This document shows, piece by piece, positions 26,949 through 36,328 of a DNA stretch of 64,000 bases. This DNA is from Aquimarina sp. U1-2 (GTDB lineage: Bacteria > Bacteroidota > Bacteroidia > Flavobacteriales > Flavobacteriaceae), in the NCBI RefSeq assembly GCF_017897595.1, contig NZ_JAGKIK010000005.1:1-64000 (forward strand). The letters run 5' to 3'. The translations under genes and the position numbers were made by a program. The notes under the pieces were generated by a model, which worked only from the letters and a program-made list of their open reading frames with translations, was not told the origin of the DNA and searched no databases. Every line of letters starts with the position of its first letter. Position 1 is the first letter of the stretch.

Positions 26949-28328
26949 ATGCAAACAAAACATATTGCCATAGTAGGAAGCGGCCTGGTAGGTTCGCTAT
27001 TGGCTCTTTATCTAAGAAAACGTCAGTATACGGTTACCGTTTTTGATAGAAGACCAGACATTAGAACCATAGAGTTTAGTGGTCGTTCTATTAATTTGGC
27101 GATGTCTGTGCGAGGCTGGAAAACCCTCGATCGTATCGGTATAGGTGATGAGGTAAGAAAACTTGCCATCCCTATGCACAAAAGAACGATGCATATTACC
27201 GATCAACCTATCTATCATCAGCATTACGGAAAAGATGGCGAAGCTATCTACTCTATCCCAAGAGGAATTTTGAACAAAAAAATGATCACACTGGCAGAAG
27301 ATGCTGGGGTTACTTTTAGATTCAATGAAAAAGTTTGGGATATTGACTTGCCCGAAGCTAAACTCTATACAGGGGAATCTGAAAAGAGTGAGTGGACATC
27401 GTATCAATATGATATGATTTTTGGATGCGACGGTGCATTTTCAAGAGTACGGCATAAAATGCAGCGAAGAAGCAGGTTTAATTATTCACAAAAGTTTTTA
27501 AATACCGGCTATAAAGAATTAGGTATTCCACCCAATGCAGATGGAAGTCATCAATTAGATAAAAACTCATTGCATATTTGGCCAAGAGGCGAATTTATGC
27601 TTATTGCTTTACCAAACCTGGATGGTAGTTTTACATGTACTTTATTTATGCCACACGAGGGAGAGCATTCTTTCGAGAACTTAACAGATGATGTCGTTGT
27701 AACCAAATTTTGGGAGCAGTATTTTCCTGATACAATTGATCTTATGCCAACGTTACTTGAAGATTTTAAGAACAATCCTACCAGTGCGTTGGTAACCATA
27801 AAATGCTACCCATGGACCTATTGGAACAAGGTGGCTTTGGTAGGAGACTCGGCCCATGCCATTGTACCTTTTTACGGACAAGGCATGAACGCCGGGTTCG
27901 AAGATATTTCGGTGTTAGACGAGATTATCGAAAAATTGGGTGATGACCGCTGGGAAGAGATTTTTGAAACCTATCAAAAGGCAAGAAAACCTAATGCCGA
28001 TGCCATTGCCGAGCTATCCTATCGCAATTTTATCGAAATGAGTAGTAAAACCGCCGATCCAGATTTTTTACTTCGGAAAAAAATTGAAAAAAGATTTGCT
28101 GAAAAGCATCCTCAAAAATGGATACCGCTGTATTCGAGAGTTACCTTTAGTCATCGTCCTTATGCTGAAGCGCTAGAAATAGGAGACCAGCAGGCGTTGA
28201 TTATGGATAAAGTTATGAGTATGAATGCTATTAATGATCTTTGGGATAGTGACGAGGTAGAGCATTACATGCTAGATCATCTCGAAAATAACCATTTAGC
28301 TAATACAACGAAAGCTAAATTGATATAA
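26949..28328 (+). CDS. kmo: Kynurenine 3-monooxygenase
   Basis: 459 residues. An FAD-dependent aromatic hydroxylase that converts L-kynurenine to 3-hydroxykynurenine with NADPH and O2. Seen: FAD motif IVGSGLVGSLLALYL at the N terminus, the conserved FSGRSINLAMSVRGW, the DG motif FGCDGAFSRVR, and the second FAD motif GDSAHAIVPFYGQGMNAGFED (cited as GDSAHAIVPF). The C-terminal region (FSHRPYAEAL) is the membrane-associating and activity segment of the family. Together with kynureninase 14 kb away it would convert kynurenine to 3-hydroxyanthranilate and alanine. Confidence 0.95.
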   Translation: MQTKHIAIVGSGLVGSLLALYLRKRQYTVTVFDRRPDIRTIEFSGRSINLAMSVRGWKTLDRIGIGDEVRKLAIPMHKRTMHITDQPIYHQHYGKDGEAIYSIPRGILNKKMITLAEDAGVTFRFNEKVWDIDLPEAKLYTGESEKSEWTSYQYDMIFGCDGAFSRVRHKMQRRSRFNYSQKFLNTGYKELGIPPNADGSHQLDKNSLHIWPRGEFMLIALPNLDGSFTCTLFMPHEGEHSFENLTDDVVVTKFWEQYFPDTIDLMPTLLEDFKNNPTSALVTIKCYPWTYWNKVALVGDSAHAIVPFYGQGMNAGFEDISVLDEIIEKLGDDRWEEIFETYQKARKPNADAIAELSYRNFIEMSSKTADPDFLLRKKIEKRFAEKHPQKWIPLYSRVTFSHRPYAEALEIGDQQALIMDKVMSMNAINDLWDSDEVEHYMLDHLENNHLANTTKAKLI

Positions 28329-28359
28329 CATACGTAGGTTAACATATGTTTATTTAGCG

Positions 28360-29724
28360 TTATCCCATAATACGTTTGATCCAATTCAATTTAGTTGTAC
28401 TATATGGTGAATATTTGAGAGGAAGTTCTATCCAAAATGGTTTTTGAAGAATGCTTTTGTAATGTGAAAATGCTTCAAAACCAAATTTTCCATGATAATT
28501 TCCTATTCCGCTTTCACCTATACCTCCAAAAGGTAGTGATTGTTCTGTAAAGTGCATAACCGCATCATTAACGGCTCCGCCACCAAAAGAAATTTCACGT
28601 AGAATTTTTTCCCGGGTATGGCGACTTTTGGTAAAGGCATAACAAGATAAAGGTCTGGGTAGCTTTTTGATCTTTTGTATAGCATCATCAATAGATTCAA
28701 AAGAAATCACCGGTAATATAGGTCCAAAAATTTCATCTTTCATGATTTCATCTTCAAAATCTATAGCATCTAATACGGTAGGAGTGATAATTCTTTCTTC
28801 TTTATTTCCTTTTCCGCCAATATAAACCTTATCAGGATCAATTAGATGATTGAGGCGGTCAAAGTTTTTATCATTAATAATCTGAGTATAATTATGATTA
28901 TCAATACGATAGTCAGAACGCTCGATATGTTTTTTTATGCTAGCCAGTACATCGTTTTTAATACTCGAGTGTACCATGACATAGTCGGGAGCAATACAGG
29001 TTTGACCAGCATTTAAAAACTTAGCCCATACTAATCTTTTGGCTGTCATATCGATATTTACATCTTCACTAATGATTGCAGGACTTTTTCCTCCTAATTC
29101 CAAAGTTACAGGCGTTAAATGTTTAGCTGCAGCCTGATAAATAATTTTTCCTACGGGTACGCTTCCTGTAAAGAAAATTTTGTCAAACTTTATTTTTAGC
29201 AGGTTGGTGGTTTCTTCCTCACCTCCCTCTATTACAGTAAAAAAATCGGAGTTAAAATTTTGATGAATAAGTTGAGCCATAATTGCCGAGGTTCGTGCAG
29301 GAATTTCACTAGGTTTTAAAACCACTGTACATCCGGCGGCAATTGCGGCGATTGCCGGGCATAAAGAAAGTTGAAACGGATAGTTCCATGCGCCAATGAC
29401 CAAAACCGTTCCGTACGGTTCTGGCATGATGTAGCTTTTACCTGGTAAATTAACCAGACTGGTAGACACTTTTTGTCGTCTGGCCCATTTTTTTACATGT
29501 TTGATTGCCAGATCGATGTCTTCATATATGATGGACAACTCTGTAGTGTAGGTCTCAAACTCAGATTTTTTAAAATCATGATAGATAGCTTCGTAGAGCA
29601 AATTTTCGTTTTTTTTCAAGAGCTTCTTAAGGCGTTTTAGTTCTTGGATTCTAAACGAAATTTGTTTTGTTGTATGACTGTTAAAAAATGTACGCTGTTG
29701 ATCTATGATCTTTTGATAATTCAT
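28360..29724 (-). CDS. Aldehyde dehydrogenase, class 3-like
   Basis: 454 residues, the shorter length of class 3/fatty-aldehyde dehydrogenases. NAD-binding GSVPVGKIIYQAAAKHLTPV, general base Glu in TLELGGKSPAI, and nucleophilic Cys in NAGQTCIAPDYVM are all present. EIFGPILPVISF is the conserved C-terminal motif. It oxidises aldehydes to acids with NAD(P)+. It lies just downstream of a sterol-desaturase-family gene on the same strand (24-bp gap), so the two may act on lipid-derived aldehydes, an inference from position. Confidence 0.93.
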   Translation of the reverse strand: MNYQKIIDQQRTFFNSHTTKQISFRIQELKRLKKLLKKNENLLYEAIYHDFKKSEFETYTTELSIIYEDIDLAIKHVKKWARRQKVSTSLVNLPGKSYIMPEPYGTVLVIGAWNYPFQLSLCPAIAAIAAGCTVVLKPSEIPARTSAIMAQLIHQNFNSDFFTVIEGGEEETTNLLKIKFDKIFFTGSVPVGKIIYQAAAKHLTPVTLELGGKSPAIISEDVNIDMTAKRLVWAKFLNAGQTCIAPDYVMVHSSIKNDVLASIKKHIERSDYRIDNHNYTQIINDKNFDRLNHLIDPDKVYIGGKGNKEERIITPTVLDAIDFEDEIMKDEIFGPILPVISFESIDDAIQKIKKLPRPLSCYAFTKSRHTREKILREISFGGGAVNDAVMHFTEQSLPFGGIGESGIGNYHGKFGFEAFSHYKSILQKPFWIELPLKYSPYSTTKLNWIKRIMG

Positions 29725-29748
29725 AATAAAATGAGTAAGAAAACGAAG

Positions 29749-30684
29749 TTAAGCTTTTTGTTTTTTAGCTTCAAGTTCTCTTTGCATTTGTTTTACGGTA
29801 AGCGTACTGCCATCGTGACTCCATCCCGGGGGACCAAAAATGTACATAAATTTATGATACCAGTTTTTTGATTTTTTGGTGTCATTCCAAATATCTCTGT
29901 ACTCGTGGGTAAGAATAACCCAGGGATTATATGAATTAGGCGCGTGAGTCACACCATATTGCACTTCAATATTCTCGTCGAGTTCTTTCCAGGTTCCAAA
30001 AATTTTATCGAATATATTTAAAAATCCTCCGTGGTTCTTGTCCATGTACTCCACATTTTTTGCATGGTGTACCTGGTGCATAGTGTGTGTATTAAAGATT
30101 TTTTCGATAAAACCCATTTTAGGAATGTAAACAGAATGTAATTGAAACTGCCAAAGCGCTTCTATTCCTAAACATACCACCACCATCTCTGGCGGAAAAC
30201 CAATAGCAGGAAGCCACATATAAAATAGTGGTTTGTATAATATGGTAAACCATCCATTGCGTACTGCTGTACCCAAATTAAAATTATCTGAAGAATGATG
30301 AACAATATGAGCAGCCCATAAAGCTCTCACCATATGATTTTGTCTGTGAAACCAGTAGTATGTAAAATCATCGAGTAATTGGCAAAGTAGCCATATGTAC
30401 CAGGCATATCCAAAAGATTCCCAGCCAAAAATATTAGTTCGAATACCGTTAATCTCTGGATTAAATATATCATATACATAGTTGAAAATAACTATGGCAG
30501 AGATCGTTTTTATCAATGGGGCCAATAGGGCAGATCCTACTCCCATAAATAAGCTTGCACCCAAATCTTTCCATTCGTACAAATTTTTGTTTTTGTGGTC
30601 ATGAGCCTTGCTGTACGTAAGTTCTAGCAAGATCAAACCCAAAAAACAAGGTACTCCATACACCAAGGGGTTCGTAAAATCCAT
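29749..30684 (-). CDS. Sterol desaturase / fatty acid hydroxylase family membrane protein
   Basis: 311 residues with four or five hydrophobic segments and the di-iron histidine boxes of the family: WFHRQNH (around 130), HIVHHSSDNFN (around 147) and THTMHQVHHAKN (around 208). Such enzymes hydroxylate or desaturate lipid chains in the membrane, using O2 and a non-haem di-iron centre. It is the first gene of a pair with the aldehyde dehydrogenase. The substrate is not identifiable; carotenoid, sphingolipid or alkylglycerol hydroxylation are all known in relatives. Confidence 0.88.
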   Translation of the reverse strand: MDFTNPLVYGVPCFLGLILLELTYSKAHDHKNKNLYEWKDLGASLFMGVGSALLAPLIKTISAIVIFNYVYDIFNPEINGIRTNIFGWESFGYAWYIWLLCQLLDDFTYYWFHRQNHMVRALWAAHIVHHSSDNFNLGTAVRNGWFTILYKPLFYMWLPAIGFPPEMVVVCLGIEALWQFQLHSVYIPKMGFIEKIFNTHTMHQVHHAKNVEYMDKNHGGFLNIFDKIFGTWKELDENIEVQYGVTHAPNSYNPWVILTHEYRDIWNDTKKSKNWYHKFMYIFGPPGWSHDGSTLTVKQMQRELEAKKQKA

Positions 30685-30865
30685 TCTTTTTCAGTTCAAT
30701 TTTTATTTTGGCAGAATATAGGAAGATTTTTTAGTAAATCTTTAACAATACGATACGAATTCGTTTAGGTACACTCTTTTTAACGATTGTCTAATGGTAA
30801 AAGTATCTATTTAAGAATAAATTAGCTTCTGCGCTTTTGCAATCAAAAATCTTTGATATCAATTT

Positions 30866-31043
30866 TACGAATATCCGTAATTTAATCGAAACGGTTTGCG
30901 CCAAGCTGAATACTGAAACGAGTTCAGCACAGGCTCGTTTCAGCTTCTCATTTCAATTTGCTGAAAATAAACGTAATGAGATCCTAAAATGAATTCAGGA
31001 TGACTTCTTAGTTAAATTTTAGGTATAACAACAAACAATCAAT
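30866..31043 (+). mobile_element. R2 element, copy 3 (178 bp) with 9-bp target duplication
   Basis: The ends TACGAATATCCGTAATTTAA and ACAAACAATCAAT match the other copies. It is flanked by TATCAATTT at 30857-30865 and again at 31044-31052. The hairpin CTGAAACGAG...CTCGTTTCAG is intact. The right duplication abuts the first base of R1 copy B. The remaining 180 bp before it (30685-30865) shows no gene. Confidence 0.88.
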
Positions 31044-31052
31044 TATCAATTT

Positions 31053-31213
31053 ATATCAGTTCTACTTTGAAATTGCTCAAATAAAAAGCAGTCATTTCTT
31101 GTTTAGACAAAAAAGAAAACTCAATCATAGCTGTAGCTACGGTTGCTTTTTATTTTGAAGTATAAACGGAAAAGGGCAATTTTTAATGAGTAATTTTAAA
31201 ATGGAAGTGGTAT
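31053..31213 (+). mobile_element. R1 element, copy B (161-bp MITE-like repeat)
   Basis: Begins ATATCAGTTCTACTTTGAAA and ends TTTAAAATGGAAGTGGTAT with the same internal order as copies A and C (core CTGTAGCTACGG). It lies between R2 copy 3 and the stop codon of the VOC gene; its last base is the first base of the stop triplet as read on the plus strand. Confidence 0.8.
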
Positions 31214-31641
31214 TACTTCTTAAATAATTCAGAAGGATCTTTAAATGATTTAAACTCAAGAGCATTTCCGCAGGGATCATAAAAGAACATAGTGCCTTGC
31301 TCACCTGTTTGCCCTTCAAATCTAATATAAGGTTCTATAACAAATTTAACTTTTTTTTCTTTTAGCTGATCAGCTAGATTATTCCAATCGTTCCATGCCA
31401 ATACTACACCAAAGTGAGGTACAGGAACGTGTTTCCCGTCAACGGGATTGGTATACTCATCCTGTACATCCTGCTTTTCTTTATAATGAATCACCAATTG
31501 ATGGCCAAAAAAATTAAAATCAACCCAGTGGTCACTACTTCTGCCTTCTTCTAAACCTAAAATGTCATTATAAAAATTGCGTGCTTTTTCAAGATGATCT
31601 ACGGGTATTGCCAAATGAAATCGTGATAACGTATTATGCAT
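31213..31641 (-). CDS. VOC-family (glyoxalase/dioxygenase fold) protein
   Basis: 142 residues, two beta-alpha-beta-beta-beta modules. The first module has [20 protein letters not shown] (metal-ligand His4-type position), the second has [18 protein letters not shown] and the terminal [20 protein letters not shown] with a ligand Glu. Metal-dependent members are glyoxalases, dioxygenases or resistance proteins; this one cannot be specified. The stop codon touches the end of R1 copy B, so the 3' untranslated region is mobile-element DNA. Confidence 0.87.
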   Translation of the reverse strand: MHNTLSRFHLAIPVDHLEKARNFYNDILGLEEGRSSDHWVDFNFFGHQLVIHYKEKQDVQDEYTNPVDGKHVPVPHFGVVLAWNDWNNLADQLKEKKVKFVIEPYIRFEGQTGEQGTMFFYDPCGNALEFKSFKDPSELFKK

Positions 31642-31718
31642 AACTAATAATTTTTAGTGTTAATCTTCAGTCTATCTAAGTCAGAATAAAAACCTATAAC
31701 TTTTTGGCCAATAGTAGT

Positions 31719-32552
31719 TTATTTCTTGCGATCGCTGCGTTTTTTCATTCTGTGCCGGTTATTTTTCTGGTTCTTTTGCGGCACTCTTCGTTTTGTTTCT
31801 ACATCAGGTGTAATCGAGGCTTCTTCCGTTTTACTGGATTGCTTCACATCATGGGTAATGGTGTGTAACTCTTCAGAAGTTAAATACCTCCATTCGCCAA
31901 CCGGAACATCCAAAGAGACATTCATGATTCTTATTCTTTTCAAAGCCACTACTTCATAACCCAAATGTTCGCACATTCTTCTGATTTGTCTATTTAGTCC
32001 TTGCGTAAGTACGATCCTAAAGGTATACTTTGTAATTTGCTCGACTTCACACCTTCGCGTTATTGTATTTAAAATAGGAATACCATTACCCATACGTTTG
32101 ATGAATTGATCATTGATCAATTTATCTACAGTCACTATGTATTCTTTTTCATGGTGGTTTCGCGCTCGTAGTATTTTATTAACGATATCTCCGTCACTGG
32201 TCAGAAAAATAAGACCTTCACTGGGTTTATCCAGTCTTCCTATCGGAAAAATACGCTTAGGGTAATTGATATAGTCTATAATATTATCTTTTTCGTTTTG
32301 AGCAGTAGTACATACGATACCCACAGGCTTATTAAAGGCAAGGTAGACGTGATCTTCTTTTGGCAGTTTGATCAATTTGCCATCAACATGTACCACATCT
32401 TCTGCCTTTAGTTTAGTCCCCATTTCGGGTAATTTCCCGTTAACGGTAACGCGACCCTGATCTATCAGTTTATCGGCTTCGCGACGTGAGCAGTATCCTA
32501 CTTCGCTTAAAAATTTATTGAGCCTAATGAGATTAGAATTTTCCACATGCAA
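31719..32552 (-). CDS. rluF: 23S rRNA pseudouridine synthase RluF-type
   Basis: 277 residues. An N-terminal S4 RNA-binding domain ([21 protein letters not shown], cited in part) is followed by an RsuA/RluF catalytic domain with the catalytic Asp in [18 protein letters not shown]. Next comes the C-terminal [15 protein letters not shown] motif. A basic tail ([22 protein letters not shown] region) follows. It isomerises a uridine in 23S rRNA (E. coli position 2604). It is the last gene of a five-gene minus-strand run (herA-like, lipoprotein, cupin, hydrolase, rluF) with gaps of 15 bp or less between most members. Confidence 0.88.
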   Translation of the reverse strand: MHVENSNLIRLNKFLSEVGYCSRREADKLIDQGRVTVNGKLPEMGTKLKAEDVVHVDGKLIKLPKEDHVYLAFNKPVGIVCTTAQNEKDNIIDYINYPKRIFPIGRLDKPSEGLIFLTSDGDIVNKILRARNHHEKEYIVTVDKLINDQFIKRMGNGIPILNTITRRCEVEQITKYTFRIVLTQGLNRQIRRMCEHLGYEVVALKRIRIMNVSLDVPVGEWRYLTSEELHTITHDVKQSSKTEEASITPDVETKRRVPQKNQKNNRHRMKKRSDRKK

Positions 32553-32567
32553 AGTTGGGTATAATTA

Positions 32568-33407
32568 TTATTCTTTCAAAAAATCGATAATCATATTATC
32601 GACTTCTTCAAAAAATAGTGAATGACCATAATGCTCTGTAGTTACAAATTTGGCATTGTTCCAACGCTCTGCAATGGTTTTGGCTTCGTGGTACGGTGCA
32701 ATGTCGTCATACTTATCGTGAATTAGCAGACCTGTGTTTTCTATTTTTTTTGCAAAACCAGCAATAGAAAATTCTTCAAAATAGTAATTGTGCTTATTTT
32801 TAAAATATTGATTCAAAGCCTTCATAAATTTAGAAGAAAGCTTCAATACATGCTGATATTCTTTGCTAATTCGAGACACCTCGGACGGTGGTGCCAATAC
32901 GACCATCTTTTGTATTTCTTGATTAGGATAGCTGTATTGATGAAAAATAGCGGTCATGCCCCCAACCGAATGACCAATTAAATGATTGGGGCGATAGAGT
33001 TCAATAATCTTTTGAAGACATGTAGTGTATAGAGGCACATTAAGTATGTTACCAGACGAATTACCGTGAGCGGGAGCATCAAAAGCAATAATATTGTATC
33101 CTTGCTTATGTAACTTTGGAATTAACGTTTTCCAGCGATATGTATTACTTTCCCAACCGTGAACGAGTAAAATAGTTTCTCCCATGGCGGGCCAGCGATA
33201 GGTTTGAATCTTTGCTGTATTGATTAAAATTCTTTCATCTTCTGCCGCTTCAAGAAAATCTTCCTGTTCGGGTAAAATCTTTCCTTTTTGTGGGGTACAA
33301 AAGAGAATGTATGCCTTGTGAACTGCCTTTTTGGGAAACAAAAGAAACAGGAATTGAAAATATTTTCCAATAAAAAGCGGTAGATATTTTTCAAACGTTT
33401 CTTTCAT
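32568..33407 (-). CDS. Alpha/beta hydrolase
   Basis: 279 residues. The serine nucleophile is in LIGHSVGGMTA (around 142) and the oxyanion strand is ILLVHGWESNTYRW (around 75). The acid is in LIHDKYDDIAPY and the catalytic His in TEHYGHSLFF. An N-terminal hydrophobic segment (LFIGKYFQFLFLLFPKKA) may attach it to the membrane. The substrate is unknown; lipase or esterase activity is likely. It overlaps the upstream cupin gene by 4 bp (ATGA), indicating translational coupling. Confidence 0.88.
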   Translation of the reverse strand: MKETFEKYLPLFIGKYFQFLFLLFPKKAVHKAYILFCTPQKGKILPEQEDFLEAAEDERILINTAKIQTYRWPAMGETILLVHGWESNTYRWKTLIPKLHKQGYNIIAFDAPAHGNSSGNILNVPLYTTCLQKIIELYRPNHLIGHSVGGMTAIFHQYSYPNQEIQKMVVLAPPSEVSRISKEYQHVLKLSSKFMKALNQYFKNKHNYYFEEFSIAGFAKKIENTGLLIHDKYDDIAPYHEAKTIAERWNNAKFVTTEHYGHSLFFEEVDNMIIDFLKE

Positions 33408-33772
33408 TCGTCTTCACGATGTGTTGTTTCTATGGTAAATGCAGGTAAACAGATCGCAATATACTCACATTCTTGTTGAAATGGATTGGCATATTGAACT
33501 CGAGTATATTTTTCTATTTTTATAGATTGTCCTGCTTCAAGTATTACAATTTCGTCGTCGATAGTAAATTGTTTTTTACCTTTAATGATGTAGGTATATT
33601 CGTCGAATTCTGGAGTTTGAAAAGGCTCGCTCCATCCTGATGGGGCTATCATATGAGCGATACTAATATCAGAATTTTGATCTGTTGCTTTTCCAAAATG
33701 CTCTTCAATTAATTTCCCATCTGTAGTTGGGACTATAAACGGATTTTTCTGAATGCTGTATGTTTTACCCAT
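33404..33772 (-). CDS. Cupin-domain protein
   Basis: 122 residues forming one cupin barrel. The first cupin motif is changed (SEPFQTPEFDEYTYIIKGK: no His-x-His but conserved Glu), and the second has LEAGQSIKIEKYTRVQYANP. It may bind metal weakly or not at all. Its 3' end overlaps the start of the alpha/beta hydrolase gene by 4 bp and it begins 7 bp after the lipoprotein gene, so it is inside the operon. No specific function can be given. Confidence 0.82.
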   Translation of the reverse strand: MGKTYSIQKNPFIVPTTDGKLIEEHFGKATDQNSDISIAHMIAPSGWSEPFQTPEFDEYTYIIKGKKQFTIDDEIVILEAGQSIKIEKYTRVQYANPFQQECEYIAICLPAFTIETTHREDE

Positions 33773-33779
33773 GGCTTTT

Positions 33780-34346
33780 TTAATTTGCGTCCCATCGTAT
33801 CCAAAAATTCTTAATCTTTGCAGTATCAGGAATATCTGAAGCTTTAATTTTTACATCGGTATCAGATTGAAACTTTTTTGGTAATTTCTTTTTATCAATG
33901 GTAACATACGCTTGTATGCTGTCGATAAATAGTACTGCTGTGCTTAATGTATTATTAATTTTGGAAATTTTATAATGATCTTTTATGTCTCTAAAAGAAC
34001 TACCTGCCGATAAACCAGAGGTAGTTTGATATCTGGGATCGATCACTTGTATATTTTGTATGGTTGAAGATGGATCAGATTCGTTTCTTGCTTCTAAAAC
34101 CAAAAGTTTAGCACCTCCTTTTTCAAATATTTCGATATCACTTGTGCCCCGTAAAGATCGATTTTCCATTTTTATTTTTACAATAGAATCCTTAGCAAAT
34201 ATCGAATCCAGTTGATTCACTTGGGTAGTACTGGTAAGATGTCCTATTTTATGACTAGAAATGAGAAAAGGATTATTTTTTTGTTCTTGTTGACAACCTG
34301 ATGCAATAGTCACCATTATTAGTATCAAAACTATATTTTTGATCAT
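33780..34346 (-). CDS. Hypothetical lipoprotein in the herA-rluF operon
   Basis: 188 residues when started at the ATG at 34344-34346, which places the signal correctly (MIKNIVLILIMVTIASGCQQ; lipobox IASGC). An in-frame ATG nine codons upstream is less likely. The mature part contains alternating strands (SSHKIGHLTSTTQVNQLDSI, TSGLSAGSSFRDIKDHYKIS). This resembles lipoproteins with a repeated short beta unit, but I know no named family. It sits between the HerA-like and cupin genes with short gaps. Confidence 0.68.
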   Translation of the reverse strand: MIKNIVLILIMVTIASGCQQEQKNNPFLISSHKIGHLTSTTQVNQLDSIFAKDSIVKIKMENRSLRGTSDIEIFEKGGAKLLVLEARNESDPSSTIQNIQVIDPRYQTTSGLSAGSSFRDIKDHYKISKINNTLSTAVLFIDSIQAYVTIDKKKLPKKFQSDTDVKIKASDIPDTAKIKNFWIRWDAN

Positions 34347-34382
34347 AGCGTATATAAAATTGTGTATAGTCATTAACGTAAA

Positions 34383-35918
34383 TTATTTTAATAACTTGTT
34401 TAAAACCCCTAAAGCACCTCGAATAAAAGTTGCACTCGTAAGCACTTTGATGACGGCTTTTTCTGTTGTACTGGCTTTTCTGCTTCTTGATCGAGTACTT
34501 TTAGCAGTTCTTTCTAGCTTTTCTCTTTCTTTTTTTGCAGCAGCTTTAGCTTCTTCGGCTTCGGCTTTCTCAATCTTTTCTACTAAAATTTCATAAGCAC
34601 TCTCCCGGTCTATTTCTTTGTTATATTTGGAAGCAAGTTTTGAGTTTTTCAATAAAGTATCAAGCTCATTAGGACTTAATATATCCATTCTACTCATGGG
34701 TGCTCTCAACATTGTAGCAGCAAGTGGAGTAGGGCGACCTTTTTCGTCCAAAGCAGATACCAACGCTTCACCTATCCCTAATGAAGTTAATACCTCTTTA
34801 GTATCGTAGTATGCTGAAATTGGATAATTTTCTGCAGTTAGTTTTATAGCTTTTCGGTCTTTAGCGGTAAATGCTCGTAAAGCGTGTTGTACTTTTAATC
34901 CTAACTGACCCAAAACTCCGTCGGGTACATCTGTTGGATTTTGAGTAACAAAATATAACCCCACACCTTTTGACCGTATGAGTTTTACAATACTCTCGAT
35001 TTGATCCATTAAAGCATTCGAAGCTTGTTTGAAAATAAGATGAGCTTCATCAAGAAAAATAACAAGCTCAGGTCGTCCGCTATCGCCTTGCTCTGGGAAT
35101 GTGCCGTAAATTTCGGCAAGAAGACTTAGCATGAATGTAGAAAATAATTTGGGTTTATCTTGTATGTCGGTTAGTCTAATGATATTGATCAGGCCTCTGC
35201 CATCATCGTTTATTCGACATAAATCCTGAACATCGAAAGATTTTTCTCCAAAAAACAAGTCGGCTCCTTGCTGTTCTAACTCAACGATTTTGCGCAGGAT
35301 AGATCCTGTTGACGCTGTAGAAATACGACCGTAATCTTTTTCGAGTTCTTTCTTGCCTTCTTGGGTCGAGAATTGCAGTACTTTTTTAAGATCTTTAAGA
35401 TCCAACAAGGGCAATTTGTTATCATCACAGTATTTGAAAATAATCGAAATAATACCCGCTTGCGTTTCAGTAACATCCAAAATACGAGATAATAGCACAG
35501 GTCCAAACTCACTTACGGTAGCTCTTAGTCTCACCCCATCCTGTTCTGAAAGAGAAAATATCTCTACCGGAAAATCTTTGGCAGTAAACGGAATCCCGAT
35601 TTTTTCATGTCGTTCATCAATTTTAGGATGCCCAGCACTTGCCGCAGCGATTCCACTTAAATCTCCTTTGATATCCATTAATAATACCGGAATTCCCTTG
35701 TCACTTAAATTTTCGGCAAGAACTTGCAAAGTTTTGGTTTTTCCGGTACCGGTTGCACCAGCAATAAGTCCGTGTCGATTCAATGTTTTTAAGGGTACCT
35801 TTACATGTGCATTGGTGATGGTTTCACCATCTAGCATAGCTGCCCCCATGGTAATAAAATCACCTTTACTTGTATATCCTTTATTAATATGATCTAAAAA
35901 AGCTTGTTGCTCACTCAT
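34383..35918 (-). CDS. HerA-like ATPase (DUF853 helicase family)
   Basis: 511 residues from the ATG at 35916-35918 (MSEQQAFLDHINKGY). The frame extends further upstream to 36056 but without family similarity, so the internal start is preferred. Walker A is LIAGATGTGKTKTLQV, Walker B is ELVIFLDEAHLIF, and the arginine-finger region GVGLYFVTQNPTDVPDGVL is conserved. The C-terminal helix is strongly charged (EKAEAEEAKAAAKKEREK). The family resembles DNA-translocating HerA/FtsK ATPases; the cellular role of the DUF853 branch is not established. It is the first gene of the minus-strand operon ending in rluF. Confidence 0.87.
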   Translation of the reverse strand: MSEQQAFLDHINKGYTSKGDFITMGAAMLDGETITNAHVKVPLKTLNRHGLIAGATGTGKTKTLQVLAENLSDKGIPVLLMDIKGDLSGIAAASAGHPKIDERHEKIGIPFTAKDFPVEIFSLSEQDGVRLRATVSEFGPVLLSRILDVTETQAGIISIIFKYCDDNKLPLLDLKDLKKVLQFSTQEGKKELEKDYGRISTASTGSILRKIVELEQQGADLFFGEKSFDVQDLCRINDDGRGLINIIRLTDIQDKPKLFSTFMLSLLAEIYGTFPEQGDSGRPELVIFLDEAHLIFKQASNALMDQIESIVKLIRSKGVGLYFVTQNPTDVPDGVLGQLGLKVQHALRAFTAKDRKAIKLTAENYPISAYYDTKEVLTSLGIGEALVSALDEKGRPTPLAATMLRAPMSRMDILSPNELDTLLKNSKLASKYNKEIDRESAYEILVEKIEKAEAEEAKAAAKKEREKLERTAKSTRSRSRKASTTEKAVIKVLTSATFIRGALGVLNKLLK

Positions 35919-36251
35919 CGTAGATTTATTTTTGATAAAAATAGGAATCTTAAGTTTTGTATTGAAATTATATACTATTTTTAATCTAGCAAATTGCCCG
36001 AGATGCTGACTTAGGTGTAATGAGCAAACATTGGGATGTTTAGAATCTAGAACCAAGAAATAGAGAAATCAAGATAAATGAATTTTTTGATTTTCAAAAC
36101 GGAGTGATTTTAACGTTACTACTTCGATAGTTCTGCTTTAGGTGCCGTTCATTACGCTTTAGCAAGTGTCATTCGGTTTCATCTGTTGTACGCACAGAGC
36201 GAGTATAAAAATCAAAACCAATGAAACGGATAGTAATAAAATTTCTAATGT

Positions 36252-36328
36252 GAGAGCGTAGTGATTACATACGTTCTCAATTTTTTAATTACATCGTTTT
36301 CAAACCATTAAAAATAGTTAAACGTATG
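36252..36328 (+). repeat. R4 leader repeat, copy 2, ending at the start codon of the RidA-type gene
   Basis: It opens with an inverted pair GAGAGCGTA (36252-36260) and TACGTTCTC (36270-36278), continues through AATTTTTTAATTA, and ends AGTTAAACGTATG with the ATG being the gene's start. The same layout is seen at 46151-46226 and, split, at 18281-18515. It could be a 5' untranslated hairpin or a promoter-carrying mobile repeat. Confidence 0.65.

Noticed and set aside
33404..33772. Cupin gene as a toxin-antitoxin or regulator partner of the hydrolase
   Set aside because: There is no DNA-binding domain, and the operon position alone does not support such a role.
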